A stretch of 64,000 nt of DNA, taken from the NCBI RefSeq assembly GCF_000304315.1, contig NC_018485.1:404501-468500 (forward strand), read 5' to 3'. The position numbers were made by a program, and so were the translations under genes. Below are positions 45,481 to 57,151 of this stretch, one piece after another. How positions within the stretch are numbered: position 1 is the stretch's first letter; each line of letters begins with the position of its first letter. The DNA is from Methylocystis sp. SC2 (lineage in GTDB: Bacteria; Pseudomonadota; Alphaproteobacteria; Rhizobiales; Beijerinckiaceae). Below the pieces are notes generated by a model, which was given only the letters and a program-made list of their open reading frames with translations, ran no database searches and was not told the origin of the DNA.

Positions 45481-45725
45481 TCACACACTAAATGCACGCC
45501 TTGTCGAAGGGCGATCCGGCGCCAGTCACCGTCTCGCAACCAATTCGAAAGCCTCTCTTTCTCAAGGGCCGGCCCGTTGGCCGGCTATTGAGTATGCGGC
45601 GCTAGCAAGGTTCCCACGAGCCGCCTTCGCGGCGCCGCCGCGGCTTTTTCGCCGACGGCGTGCGCGATTCGTCAGGCGGCGATGGTCCCGTCTCCACAGC
45701 GGGACAGCATAGGAGTAGCCCGCGT

Positions 45726-47126
45726 ATGCCCTCCAACAAAACCGAGAAAAAGTCGCCTGCGACTGCCTCCACCGCAGCAGCGCGCGCCAAGGGCTCGGCC
45801 GCTCGCTCCAAGACGCTCGCCAAGCGAGCCGCCAAGAGCGGCGCCACCAAGAGCGGCGCCACGAAAACCGCCGCAGCGAAGAGTTCAACATCGGCGTCGA
45901 AGAAGCCGGCCAGCCGCTCCGCCGCGGCGGGAAAGTCCGCGCGGGCCGCCGCCGCTTCGAACCGCAAGACAAGCGCAAAAACCTCCGCAAAAGCCGCGAG
46001 AACGATGACATCAAAAACAACGACGACGAAACCGAAATCGACTGCAAAAGACAAGACCGCCAAGACCTCGGCGCAGGCCACGGCGACGCGGCGGACGGCG
46101 GCGGCGAGTTCTCGCAGCGTCGCCCGCGCCTCGGCCGCCAACTCCGCCGCCAAGACGGCGGCGAAGCCGACCGCCAAGACCGCGGCCGCAGGCAAGAGCG
46201 TGACGAAGCGCGCCGTGGCTGCGAAGGCGGCCAAGACGGCGGCGGAAAAGGTGAGCGCCAGCGCGGTGACGCCTGCGGCGAAGCCTGTCGTCGCCAGCAA
46301 GACCGCCGCGGCGACTCCCGCGCGCGCGGCGACGCCGCCCGCCGCGGCCAAGCAGCCGGCGATCAAGTCAGTCGAGCAGCAGAAGCCGGCGGCGTCAGCT
46401 GCGCCGGCCAAGCCGCGTTCGCTCGTGGAGGCGGAGCCGAAATCCATTGACGGCGCGGCCGCGCCCCAGCCGGGAACGTCTCAGGAGGCCTCGGCGGCGA
46501 CGGCCGGCGTCGGCGCGCGGGCGGCCATTTCAGCCAAGCCGAAACCGGCGACGCCGTCGGCCAAGCCCGCCTTCAAGCTCCACGAATACATCGTCTACCC
46601 CGCGCATGGCGTCGGGCAGATCATCGGCGTCGAGACGCAAGAAGTCGCGGGCTTCAGCCTTGAGCTGTTTGTCGTGAACTTCATCAAGGACAAGATGACG
46701 CTCAAGGTGCCCACCAGCAAAGTCGTCAGCGTCGGCATGCGCAAGCTCGCCGATACGGGCGTCGTTGACAGGGCGCTGCAAACGCTGAGCGGCCGCGCGC
46801 GCGTCAAGCGCACCATGTGGTCGCGCCGCGCTCAAGAATATGAGGCGAAGATCAACTCGGGCGATCTCATCACCATCGCCGAGGTGGTTCGCGACCTCTA
46901 CCGGTCGGACACTCAGCCCGAGCAGTCCTATTCTGAGCGCCAGCTTTACGAGGCAGCCTTGGATCGCATGGCGCGTGAAGTCGCCGCCGTCCGCAAGCTC
47001 ATCGATTCGGAATCGCTGAAGCTGATCGAATCCTTTCTGCTGAAGGGTCCCCGCCGCGGGCCGAAGGCCGAGGGGGACGCGGGCGACGACGGCGGGGATG
47101 AGGCTGACGTGGACCGAGCAGCCTAA
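45726..47126 (+). CDS. CarD-family transcription regulator with long histone H1-like N-terminus
   Basis: The ATG at 45726 gives 466 residues. Residues about 1-275 are low complexity, dominated by Ala, Lys, Thr and Ser in repeats such as KTAAKPTAKTAAAGKS, like the DNA-binding tails of histone H1 and AlgP. From about 282 comes the CarD/TRCF RNA-polymerase-interaction domain (LHEYIVYPAHGVGQIIGVE), then the helical DNA-binding domain (about 345-445) with AQEYEAKINSGDLITIAEVVR-type features. CarD stabilises open promoter complexes. The usual alphaproteobacterial CarD is about 170-250 residues, so this tail is exceptionally long. It is followed by a bidirectional terminator. Confidence 0.88.
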   Translation: MPSNKTEKKSPATASTAAARAKGSAARSKTLAKRAAKSGATKSGATKTAAAKSSTSASKKPASRSAAAGKSARAAAASNRKTSAKTSAKAARTMTSKTTTTKPKSTAKDKTAKTSAQATATRRTAAASSRSVARASAANSAAKTAAKPTAKTAAAGKSVTKRAVAAKAAKTAAEKVSASAVTPAAKPVVASKTAAATPARAATPPAAAKQPAIKSVEQQKPAASAAPAKPRSLVEAEPKSIDGAAAPQPGTSQEASAATAGVGARAAISAKPKPATPSAKPAFKLHEYIVYPAHGVGQIIGVETQEVAGFSLELFVVNFIKDKMTLKVPTSKVVSVGMRKLADTGVVDRALQTLSGRARVKRTMWSRRAQEYEAKINSGDLITIAEVVRDLYRSDTQPEQSYSERQLYEAALDRMAREVAAVRKLIDSESLKLIESFLLKGPRRGPKAEGDAGDDGGDEADVDRAA

Positions 47127-47133
47127 TCAAAGC

Positions 47134-47167
47134 AAAAAACCCCGGAAGTCGCTTCCGGGGTTTTTTT
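47134..47167. terminator. Bidirectional Rho-independent terminator between carD and rpoH
   Basis: AAAAAA, then CCCCGGAAG-TCG-CTTCCGGGG (9 bp perfect stem), then TTTTTTT. The run of A before and T after the stem lets it work on both strands. It lies exactly between the convergent stops of carD (47126) and the sigma factor (47170). Confidence 0.92.
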
Positions 47168-47169
47168 CG

Positions 47170-48051
47170 CTACACTCTCGCCGGCTCGTCAGGCGTCGCC
47201 GTCTCTTGCATCCGCGACAGCGCGCGCCTCAACTTGACCAGCGCGCGACTTTCAATCTGCCGCACCCGCTCCTTGGAAATGCCAAGGCGATCTCCGAGCG
47301 TCTCAAGCGTCACCAGATTTTCCGCCAGCCGACGCTCGCGCACGATGCGCAACTCGCGTTCGGAGAGAATGGCCAGCGCATCCTTGAGCCAGCGCGCGCG
47401 CCGATCTGAATCCAGCGTCTCTTCGACGACCTCGTCGGGAAGCGGCTTCTCGTCGACGAGAAAATCCATCCTCTGCGCCGAGCCGGACGTATCGTCGTCG
47501 ACGAGCTGGGCGTTCAGCGACACGTCGGAACCCGATAGACGCGAATCCATCATCTCCACGTCGGCCCGCGAAACGCCGATCGCGTTGGCGATCGTCTGAT
47601 AGGCGTCGACCGAGCTTCTGCCGTGATTTTCGCGCGCCAGCCGCGCACGCAAGCGACGCAAATTGAAGAACAGCGCCTTTTGCGACGAGCTTGTTCCTCC
47701 CCGCACGATCGACCAGTTGCGCAACACATAGTCCTGGATCGACGCTCTGATCCACCATGTGGCGTAAGTGGAGAAGCGTACGTCGCGCTCCGGCGCGAAC
47801 CGCGCCGCGGCCTCTAACAATCCAACGTGGCCTTCCTGCACGAGATCGGAGAGCGGCAATCCGTAATGTCTAAACTTCGCCGAAAGCGCGATCACGAGGC
47901 GCATGTGTGCGGCGGCGAGCTTATGAAGCGCCGTCGCATCGCCCCGTTCGCGCCAAGCGACGGCGAGCTGCTTTTCTTCGTCGCGTTCCAGGAAGGGCGC
48001 CTCAGCCGCAGCCTTGATCAATTCGCGCCCGAGTCCAGGCATATAAGCCAT
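47170..48051 (-). CDS. rpoH2: Sigma-32-type RNA polymerase sigma factor (RpoH2 group)
   Basis: The 293-residue sigma factor contains region 2 with LVQEGHVGLLEAAARF and RFSTYATWWIRASIQDYVLR. The RpoH box QKALFFNLRRLRARLA follows, and region 4 has LGDRLGISKERVRQIESRAL. The wording (DLVQEG, RFSTYATWW, YVLRNWSIVR) matches the RpoH2 group of alphaproteobacteria rather than the heat-shock RpoH1. RpoH2 responds to oxidative and general stress in related organisms. I choose the ATG at 48051, as GGAGGG lies 4 bases before it; ATGs at 48063 and 48042 are alternatives. A possible EcfG-type promoter lies upstream. Confidence 0.88.
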   Translation of the reverse strand: MAYMPGLGRELIKAAAEAPFLERDEEKQLAVAWRERGDATALHKLAAAHMRLVIALSAKFRHYGLPLSDLVQEGHVGLLEAAARFAPERDVRFSTYATWWIRASIQDYVLRNWSIVRGGTSSSQKALFFNLRRLRARLARENHGRSSVDAYQTIANAIGVSRADVEMMDSRLSGSDVSLNAQLVDDDTSGSAQRMDFLVDEKPLPDEVVEETLDSDRRARWLKDALAILSERELRIVRERRLAENLVTLETLGDRLGISKERVRQIESRALVKLRRALSRMQETATPDEPARV

Positions 48052-48118
48052 GACGCCCTCCATACGCGACCCCACTAATGGTGGGATTCCACGCGCCAAG
48101 ATTTGCCTTGCTTTGGAT

Positions 48119-48143
48119 AACCGTCAGGCGCGGCGGTTGTTCC
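48119..48143 (-). promoter_or_regulatory. Candidate EcfG (general stress) promoter for rpoH2
   Basis: On the minus strand GGAAC (48143-48139), a 16 bp spacer and GGTT (48122-48119) resemble the EcfG consensus GGAAC-N16/17-CGTT with one mismatch. It lies about 70 bp upstream of the chosen start. EcfG-driven rpoH2 is known in other alphaproteobacteria; here it is inferred. Confidence 0.45.
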
Positions 48144-48165
48144 CAAAGCGAGCAAAAACCGGGCT

Positions 48166-49641
48166 TCACTCGGTTACGATTTTGTAATGTTCGCCGGCGG
48201 TGAGGGCGTCGCCGGCGGACAACCCGTTGAGAAGCATGAAATGTTCGACTGGCCTATTGGGAACCACCATCCGCGCGGCCATCGTTTCGATCGTGTCGCC
48301 ATGGACGGCGACAGCCACCGCAATCTTCAAGGGCCGCGCGTCAGTGGTTTCGTCGGGGCCAAGCCGGCGGAACGATCTGATCGACTCCATGAAGAGCGCG
48401 TCGGCCTCGTCGCTCAATTTGCGCGCCGCAAAAATCAGGCGGTAGAGAAAATCGCCCGACCGGATCACCGCCAGCCGGAAATTCCACTCTCCCGCCCGAG
48501 CGACGGCGATCACGGCGGGGAGCCCGTTGATGTCCATCTTGCGCACGGAGGAAGGAAGCAGACCGTCGACCCAACCGGAGCCGACATAGGCTTCGAGATT
48601 CTCGTCCGAGGGCAGACGCACGCTGTCGAGCCGCAAGGCTTCATTGTCGGCTTCGCGCACGCCGAATACCGCTTCGTTGGAATTCTCCAGAAGAAAGCCC
48701 TCAGGCGCGGTGAAGGCGAAGCGCAGTCGCGGATGGGTGAATTTGCGGTCGCGAACGTAGCCTTCCATGGGATCGTCGCCGAAGGCGACGCCTTTGATGG
48801 CCTCCAGATAGCCGCTGCGGTCGACGACGCCGATCCCCGGCGCTCCGATTTGTCGCGCTGCGGCGACGGCCCTTGTGATGCGGTCGGGGGTGGAGGGATG
48901 CGTCGAGGTAATGTCGAAGTCGAGCGACTTCTTCTTTCCATAGAGCGCCGCGCGCAAATCCGTCGACCGACCCAGCGCCGTCAGGAAGCGCGAGGCGCCA
49001 TAGGGGTCGAAGCCGGCTCGGGCGATGACGCGGACGCCGGCGGCGTCGGCGTCGAGCTCCTGCTGACGGGAAAAACTCGCGACGGAGAGCCGCTGACTGG
49101 AACGCACCTCGTCGCCCTTCTGGCGATTCTGAATCACCGCCGCGGCTTGCGAGATGATCGCGGCCTCCCGCTCGCGTTCGGCGCGGAGCGCGCTGTGGCG
49201 CAAGGAGACATGGGCGATTTCATGCGCCATCACCGCCGCCGCCTCCGAAGCGTCTCCGGCGAGCGCCAGCAGCCCGCGGGTGACGTAAAGATTGCCGGAG
49301 GGCAGCGCGAAGGCGTTGACGACAGGCGTATTGAGAATCGTCACCTTATAGGTCGGCTGGCCGGGCGTATCGCTGACGCTCGCGAGCTTGGCGAGAATGC
49401 CGTCAAGATAATGCTCTGCGCCCGGAGCCTCATATTCGCCGCCGAATTGGGCGACGAGCTCCTTATGCTGAACCGTGCTGCGATTATCGGTTCGCGGGCC
49501 GGCCGGCCGCGTCGGAGGCAAGGGGGCGGTAAAGATCTGTCCTTGCCGCTCGAGCTCCGCGCAGCCTCCGACCGCTGCGCCGATGACGACGGCCAGCCAG
49601 GCGATCGCCGTCCGCCTAGTGAGAGGCGACGCCGTCAACAA
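48166..49641 (-). CDS. M48-family zinc metalloprotease, lipoprotein
   Basis: This 491-residue protein (TTG start at 49641; a TTG at 49719 is also open) has a lipoprotein signal ending VGGC. The M48 domain contains VMAHEIAHVSLRH with the zinc motif HEIAH, and the third ligand in SRQQELDADAAG. The C-terminal third has a LysM-like end (GDTIETMAARM and GEHYKIV). It resembles BepA/LoiP-type periplasmic proteases that survey outer-membrane assembly. Its start overlaps the end of the upstream SNase-like gene by about 26 bp, so the two are coupled. Confidence 0.9.
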   Translation of the reverse strand: MLTASPLTRRTAIAWLAVVIGAAVGGCAELERQGQIFTAPLPPTRPAGPRTDNRSTVQHKELVAQFGGEYEAPGAEHYLDGILAKLASVSDTPGQPTYKVTILNTPVVNAFALPSGNLYVTRGLLALAGDASEAAAVMAHEIAHVSLRHSALRAEREREAAIISQAAAVIQNRQKGDEVRSSQRLSVASFSRQQELDADAAGVRVIARAGFDPYGASRFLTALGRSTDLRAALYGKKKSLDFDITSTHPSTPDRITRAVAAARQIGAPGIGVVDRSGYLEAIKGVAFGDDPMEGYVRDRKFTHPRLRFAFTAPEGFLLENSNEAVFGVREADNEALRLDSVRLPSDENLEAYVGSGWVDGLLPSSVRKMDINGLPAVIAVARAGEWNFRLAVIRSGDFLYRLIFAARKLSDEADALFMESIRSFRRLGPDETTDARPLKIAVAVAVHGDTIETMAARMVVPNRPVEHFMLLNGLSAGDALTAGEHYKIVTE

Positions 49642-50461
49642 ATTCGATCTCGGCTGGCGTAGCGATTTCGATGCGAGCCCCGGTCTCAATAAGTCCTCGT
49701 ACGCGCGCTCGCCGCCCAACGAGCGAGCGGGGCTCGATTTGTCCGAACATAGCCAAATTGCGCCGCTGAATCACGACGCTAAAGCTATCGCGCCATTTGT
49801 CGCCAAAATTAAGGTAGAAGGCGCGCCGCGACTCGCCGACCGAGCGGATCGCGCCGACGACGACGATCATGCCCTTGCGCCGCTTCAGATCATCCACCGC
49901 GCCCGGCGCCGAGACGTCGATCTGGCGGAACTCCGGCCGCGACCAAACCCCGACGCCCGAGTCGCGCGCCGGGGCCTCGGCGGCCAAATACGCCTTGGCG
50001 CAGGCGGCGGCCGTCGGATCCGGACGAAAGCGCGCCTCGCCCGCCGAGAGCAGCGCAGCCGCCACGGATGCGAGGGGCGCCGAAGCGCCTCCCTCGGCCG
50101 GGCTTGCGTAAACTCTCGCCGGCGCCCTGCCCCAGCGGTCCGCTGTCGACGCAAAGGCCCCCAGGAATATGTCCCGGCCGGCGAGCCACGCGGACAGACG
50201 GCTGCGGATCGCGGCGCGCAGCGCCGCCATTTCAGGCGGCGGAAAATCAAGGCCCGCGAGAGCGGCGCGACGGCCATCGTCGAGCAGCAGTTCGAAGTCC
50301 TCATCGACGGCGGCGACGGTCGCCGGAACGGCGCCCTCGAGCGAGCATTCGCCGGTTTCCGCGGCCGGGGGAAACGACTCGGCGGACGACGGCCAAGCCG
50401 CCGCCATAAACGAGGCCATCGCCATTCTTCTAACCCAAACGATTCTCAATGATCGCATCAT
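49616..50461 (-). CDS. SNase-like (thermonuclease-fold) exported protein, probably catalytically altered
   Basis: The 281-residue product has a signal-type N-terminus (about 10-28) and a staphylococcal-nuclease-like OB fold. The phrase LAGLDFPPPE corresponds to the RLxGIDxPE motif, and DRWGRAPARVY to DRYGRxLA. The Arg expected before LAGLD is Ala, so the nuclease site is probably incomplete. The C-terminal 90 residues form a second beta domain (GMIVVVGAIRSVGESRRAFY). It overlaps the M48 gene and likely shares its transcript. It could be a binding rather than a cutting protein. Confidence 0.7.
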   Translation of the reverse strand: MMRSLRIVWVRRMAMASFMAAAWPSSAESFPPAAETGECSLEGAVPATVAAVDEDFELLLDDGRRAALAGLDFPPPEMAALRAAIRSRLSAWLAGRDIFLGAFASTADRWGRAPARVYASPAEGGASAPLASVAAALLSAGEARFRPDPTAAACAKAYLAAEAPARDSGVGVWSRPEFRQIDVSAPGAVDDLKRRKGMIVVVGAIRSVGESRRAFYLNFGDKWRDSFSVVIQRRNLAMFGQIEPRSLVGRRARVRGLIETGARIEIATPAEIEFVDGVASH

Positions 50462-50565
50462 GATCGCATCGCCTAATTTTAGCCGAATGGGCGCCTATGG
50501 TAAGGCGATGTCGCGCCGCATCGAATTGAGCGGCGCCCTTAGAGCAAGTCTCGGCCTTCGCGACC

Positions 50566-51552
50566 ATGTTCCCACGTTACGCCCTCATCTTCGCCCTGCC
50601 CTTGTTTGCGGCGGGCGCCGCCCAGGCGTTCGACGTCTATGGCGATCCCCGGCCGGAGGGAGACCTCCGCCATGTTCAGACCTACAATGTTCCGCCCGCG
50701 GATATTTATGAAGGTCCTGACGCGGGACCGTCGGACGCGGCCGCGGCGATGCGGATCGATCGGCTGGAGCGCGAGCTACGCCGATTGACCGGACAGAACG
50801 AGGAGCTGCAGCACAGGGTGCAGCTTTTGGAAGAGCAGCTGCGCGTCGCAAAGCCCGAGCCGCATGCGGAGACTGCGCCGCATGGGCCGACGAATCCGTC
50901 AGCTGTCGCGCAGGCGGCCCCCGAGACGAGCGCCAGCGCCGGCAAGCGCGGCGACGCCTTTGATCCCGCGACACAGCCGACTGCGCCCGGCGCGCCGCGG
51001 CCGCTCGGCACGACGCCTCCGTCAGCGCCGCTCGAAAGCGCCGTCCGGCCGACGGGTTCGGTGACGACGGCCCCTGTGCGCGAAGCCGGCCAGCCGCTGG
51101 ATATCGCCCACGGCCGCCTTGTCGGCGATCAGCCGGCGCCCGCGGAAATCGCCGTCGCGCCGCCGGTCGCGGCCCCCAAGGAGCAATACGACGAGGCGGT
51201 CGGCGCGTTGCGCGCCGGCAAATATGAGGAAGCCGAGAAGTCGCTCTCGACGTTTCTGTCTAAGAACGGCAAGAGCAAGCTCGCCGCCGCCGCGACATTC
51301 AACCTGGGCGAAAGTTTCTTTTTGCGCGGACGGCACCGCGAGGCCGCCGAAAGATATTTGGAAATCTCGACGAAATACGGCGACTCGCCGCAGGCGCCGG
51401 AAGCGCTGTTGCGGCTTGGCCAATCGCTGAGCGCGATGGGCGCGAAGGAGCAGGCCTGCGCCTCCTATTCCGAGATCAATGTCAAATTCCCGAAAGCGGC
51501 GATGCGAATCCGCGAAGCGGCACAGCGCGAAAGCAAGAAAATTCAATGCTAG
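50566..51552 (+). CDS. cpoB: Cell division coordinator CpoB (YbgF), Tol-Pal associated
   Basis: This 328-residue periplasmic protein has a signal peptide (about 1-20, ending AQA). A coiled coil at about 62-92 (MRIDRLERELRRLTGQNEEL) is the trimerisation region. A Pro/Ala linker follows, then a TPR domain at about 205-325 (YDEAVGALRAGKYEEAEKSL, ATFNLGESFFLRGRHREAAE). CpoB couples peptidoglycan synthesis with Tol-Pal driven outer-membrane constriction. It normally follows pal; here pal is about 10 kb downstream. tilS begins 34 bp after it, so these probably form an operon. Confidence 0.9.
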   Translation: MFPRYALIFALPLFAAGAAQAFDVYGDPRPEGDLRHVQTYNVPPADIYEGPDAGPSDAAAAMRIDRLERELRRLTGQNEELQHRVQLLEEQLRVAKPEPHAETAPHGPTNPSAVAQAAPETSASAGKRGDAFDPATQPTAPGAPRPLGTTPPSAPLESAVRPTGSVTTAPVREAGQPLDIAHGRLVGDQPAPAEIAVAPPVAAPKEQYDEAVGALRAGKYEEAEKSLSTFLSKNGKSKLAAAATFNLGESFFLRGRHREAAERYLEISTKYGDSPQAPEALLRLGQSLSAMGAKEQACASYSEINVKFPKAAMRIREAAQRESKKIQC

Positions 51553-51586
51553 CCGCCCGCGCGGCGGTCGGCGCCCCTCCCTAGGC

Positions 51587-52621
51587 ATGCCGCGCAGGGA
51601 GCCGGAAGACCGCGCCGCAATCGACGACGACCCGCTCGAAGCGAGTCGCGAACGCGCGCTCGATCTCCTCGCGCCCTACCCTTCCTTGCTGCTCGCGGTT
51701 TCGGGAGGCCCGGACTCCGTCGCCTTGATGCTGCTTTGCGCGCAATGGCCGTTACGCGGGTCGCGCCACATCGCGGTGGCGACGGTCGATCACCGCCTGC
51801 GCGAAGAGGCGCGCGCGGAGGCCGAAGAAGTCGGCCGCTGGGCGCGCGCTCTTGGCTACGATCACCATTTATTGACGTGGGAGGAAGAAAAGCCCTCGAC
51901 GCGCCTCCAGGAGCGGGCGCGGCGCGCGCGCTACGCGCTGCTGACCGCATGCGCGCGGCGAATCGGCGCATCCGCCATCGCGCTTGCGCATCATTCGGAA
52001 GACCAGGCGGAAACGATCCTGTTTCGTCTGACCCGCGGCTCCGGAGTCGCCGGACTTGCAGGCATGGCGCGCATCGCGCGCCACGAAGACATCTCGCTGC
52101 TACGGCCGCTGCTCGACTTTCGCAAAGAGGAGCTGGAGGCGGTTTGCGCGCGCGCGGGTCAACCGTTCTTTCGCGACCCGTCCAATGAAGACGAATGCTT
52201 CGCGCGCGTGCGGCTGCGCAGGCTGGCGCCCATGCTCGCCGCGCAGGGGCTTAGCCGAGATGCGCTGCTGCGGCTTGGATCGCGCGCGGCGCGCGCCGAC
52301 GCCGCGCTGGCGCATTGCGCCGCCGAAATGCTGGCGCGCGCGCTGCGTCGCGACGAAGCGTCATGCGTCGAGTTCGACGCCGCGGCGCTGTGCGAGGCGC
52401 CGCTGGAACTTCTCCAACGCGTGCTCGCAAGCGCGATCCTGCGGATCGCGCCGGCGGCTGTGCTTCGCCTCGAACGCTTGGAGCGCGCCAGCGCGCGCGT
52501 GGCCGCCGCCGTGGCTGCGCGCGGATCGGTCCGAATGACGCTTGCCGATGTCTCGATTGAAGCGAAAGGCGGACGAATTCGGCTGCGTCCGGCGCCGCCT
52601 CGCCGCTCAAGCTTGACTTAG
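51587..52621 (+). CDS. tilS: tRNA(Ile)-lysidine synthetase
   Basis: TilS modifies C34 of the CAU-anticodon tRNA-Ile to lysidine. The ATG at 51587 gives 344 residues. The PP-loop LLLAVSGGPDSVALML lies at about 29-44, and ALAHHSEDQAETILFRLTRG at about 132-151 is the family signature. C-terminal domains are short relative to the E. coli enzyme (about 430), as in many alphaproteobacteria. The ATG follows a weak ribosome site and lies between cpoB and ftsH, the conserved order. Confidence 0.93.
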   Translation: MPRREPEDRAAIDDDPLEASRERALDLLAPYPSLLLAVSGGPDSVALMLLCAQWPLRGSRHIAVATVDHRLREEARAEAEEVGRWARALGYDHHLLTWEEEKPSTRLQERARRARYALLTACARRIGASAIALAHHSEDQAETILFRLTRGSGVAGLAGMARIARHEDISLLRPLLDFRKEELEAVCARAGQPFFRDPSNEDECFARVRLRRLAPMLAAQGLSRDALLRLGSRAARADAALAHCAAEMLARALRRDEASCVEFDAAALCEAPLELLQRVLASAILRIAPAAVLRLERLERASARVAAAVAARGSVRMTLADVSIEAKGGRIRLRPAPPRRSSLT

Positions 52622-52705
52622 CAAATTCGCGTTGTTCGGGAGGAACTTGTCCGAAACGGCCAAGTCCCCACGCAACAACGCTTGGAATCACGGGCTTTTC
52701 CGAGA

Positions 52706-52734
52706 CTTGGCAACGCGTCCAGGTGCGCCTAAAT
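52706..52734 (+). promoter_or_regulatory. Candidate heat-shock (RpoH-type) promoter of ftsH
   Basis: CTTG (52706-52709), 18 bp and CCTAAAT (52728-52734) resemble alphaproteobacterial RpoH promoters (CTTG with a CCTAT-like -10). It lies about 65 bp upstream of ftsH, which is heat-inducible in many bacteria. The match is partial. Confidence 0.3.
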
Positions 52735-52799
52735 TAAGCACATCAGCGGAGCGCTTCGGGGGATAAGCCCGACCGAGCGGCTCCCGACAGGCTTCCCAC

Positions 52800-54713
<1,914 letters not shown>

Positions 54714-54719
54714 TGGAAA

Positions 54720-54750
54720 AGCCCAGCGGCCCCGGCCGCTGGGCTTTTTT
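54720..54750. terminator. Rho-independent terminator after ftsH
   Basis: AGCCCAGCGGCC and GGCCGCTGGGCT form a perfect 12 bp stem with a very short CC loop, followed by TTTTTT and preceded by AAA. It starts 7 bp after the ftsH stop and may serve the convergent arsC gene as well. Confidence 0.92.
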
Positions 54751-54769
54751 GCGTTCAAACCCCGGCGAT

Positions 54770-55132
54770 CTATGTCTTGGACCGCGCGATCAGATCTTGG
54801 AGCGTCTCGGCGGGTCGACAGAGCGCCGCCTTGTCGCCCATCGAAACGATCGGCCGCTCGATCAGAATCGGATGCTGTTCGATGGCGGCGAAAATCTCCT
54901 CGTCCGACAGGGCGGGATTATCGAGTCCCAGCTCTGCATAGGGCGTCCCGCGCTTGCGCAGCACGTCGCGCACGTTCTTGCCCATGCGGCGCAGAAGCTC
55001 CTTCAAGGCCGCCCGGTCGGGCGGGTTTTTGAGATAGTCGATCACCTGCGGCTCGTAGCCGGCCCCGCGGAGGGCGGCCAACACGTTGCGCGAGGTCCCG
55101 CAGGCGGGATTGTGGTAGATCTTGACTTCCAT
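54770..55132 (-). CDS. arsC: ArsC-family arsenate reductase (glutaredoxin type)
   Basis: The 120-residue thioredoxin-fold protein has the catalytic Cys11 in YHNPACGTSRN and the downstream Arg in the LIERPIV region, as in E. coli-type ArsC. The enzyme reduces arsenate with glutaredoxin and glutathione. No ars operon (arsR, arsB) accompanies it, so it may be a housekeeping member or the related YfgD group. It is inserted on the minus strand between ftsH and glmM, which are neighbours in many relatives. Confidence 0.85.
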   Translation of the reverse strand: MEVKIYHNPACGTSRNVLAALRGAGYEPQVIDYLKNPPDRAALKELLRRMGKNVRDVLRKRGTPYAELGLDNPALSDEEIFAAIEQHPILIERPIVSMGDKAALCRPAETLQDLIARSKT

Positions 55133-55306
55133 GTGGACATCCGTTCAGACGATGTGCGAGTGTTCATTAGCTGTTCATTAGACCGACGAAAATACGCATT
55201 TAACATTGTGGCGTTATGCCCATAGATGCGCCGACTTGGCGCGACGGATGGCGTGACAGATGGCGTGAAGGTTGCGCGATTTGGCGCCGCTCGCTGAGGA
55301 TCTTCG

Positions 55307-56653
<1,347 letters not shown>

Positions 56654-56748
56654 GCCGGCGTTTTGGCGACGCCACGAGAAGTTGCGGCGTGCGACGCGAA
56701 TACGCTCTGCAGGCGCGCTGGGTTAAGGAACTTGGTTAAGCAATAGGG

Positions 56749-56764
56749 TTAACCCGCCCTTAAC
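56749..56764 (+). promoter_or_regulatory. CtrA-type box upstream of the OMP-like fragment
   Basis: TTAA-CCCGCCC-TTAAC (56749-56764) matches the full CtrA consensus TTAA-N7-TTAAC exactly. Two further TTAA half-sites lie just upstream (near 56723 and 56736). CtrA is the cell-cycle response regulator of alphaproteobacteria. The box is 75 bp before the ATG at 56839, so it could control this small gene. Confidence 0.6.
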
Positions 56765-56838
56765 TGTTATCGTCCATGCTTTCTTTTCGGCGCTGCGCCA
56801 TTCGCAAGCAATGGCGCACGCGAAAATGGGAGCACATC

Positions 56839-57072
56839 ATGCGCCGCTCCATCGCCCTCCTGTCGTTCGTCCTGATTGCCGGCGCCGTGAACGCGCGCGC
56901 CGAAAATTTGCCGGCGCCGCCCCTTGATGTCAGCGGCTGGTATCTTCGGGGCAATGTCGACGCGCCCGAGCAGTTGACGGAAGGGCGGTCGCGGCTCGCG
57001 CCCAACCTTCTCGCCGACCTGGCGAACGGCCCCGCCCGACCAACGCATTATTCGATGAGCGAAATGCGCTAG
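56839..57072 (+). CDS. Small exported protein resembling the N-terminus of an outer-membrane barrel
   Basis: From ATG 56839 the product has 77 residues: a signal peptide (about 1-22, ending ARA) and a mature start ENLPAPPLDVSGWYLRGNV. That start resembles the first strand of Omp25-like barrels of Hyphomicrobiales (Pro-rich linker, then GWYLRGD). After this strand the similarity ends, and a stop follows at 57072. It is either a truncated porin-like gene or a real small periplasmic protein. An upstream CtrA box suggests that it is still expressed. Confidence 0.5.
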   Translation: MRRSIALLSFVLIAGAVNARAENLPAPPLDVSGWYLRGNVDAPEQLTEGRSRLAPNLLADLANGPARPTHYSMSEMR

Positions 57073-57151
57073 CTTTCAAATACGCGAGCCACAACGTTTC
57101 ATGTTCAGCAATGCGCAAGACGCGGACGTGCTGCGAGCGCCGTAATCGGCC

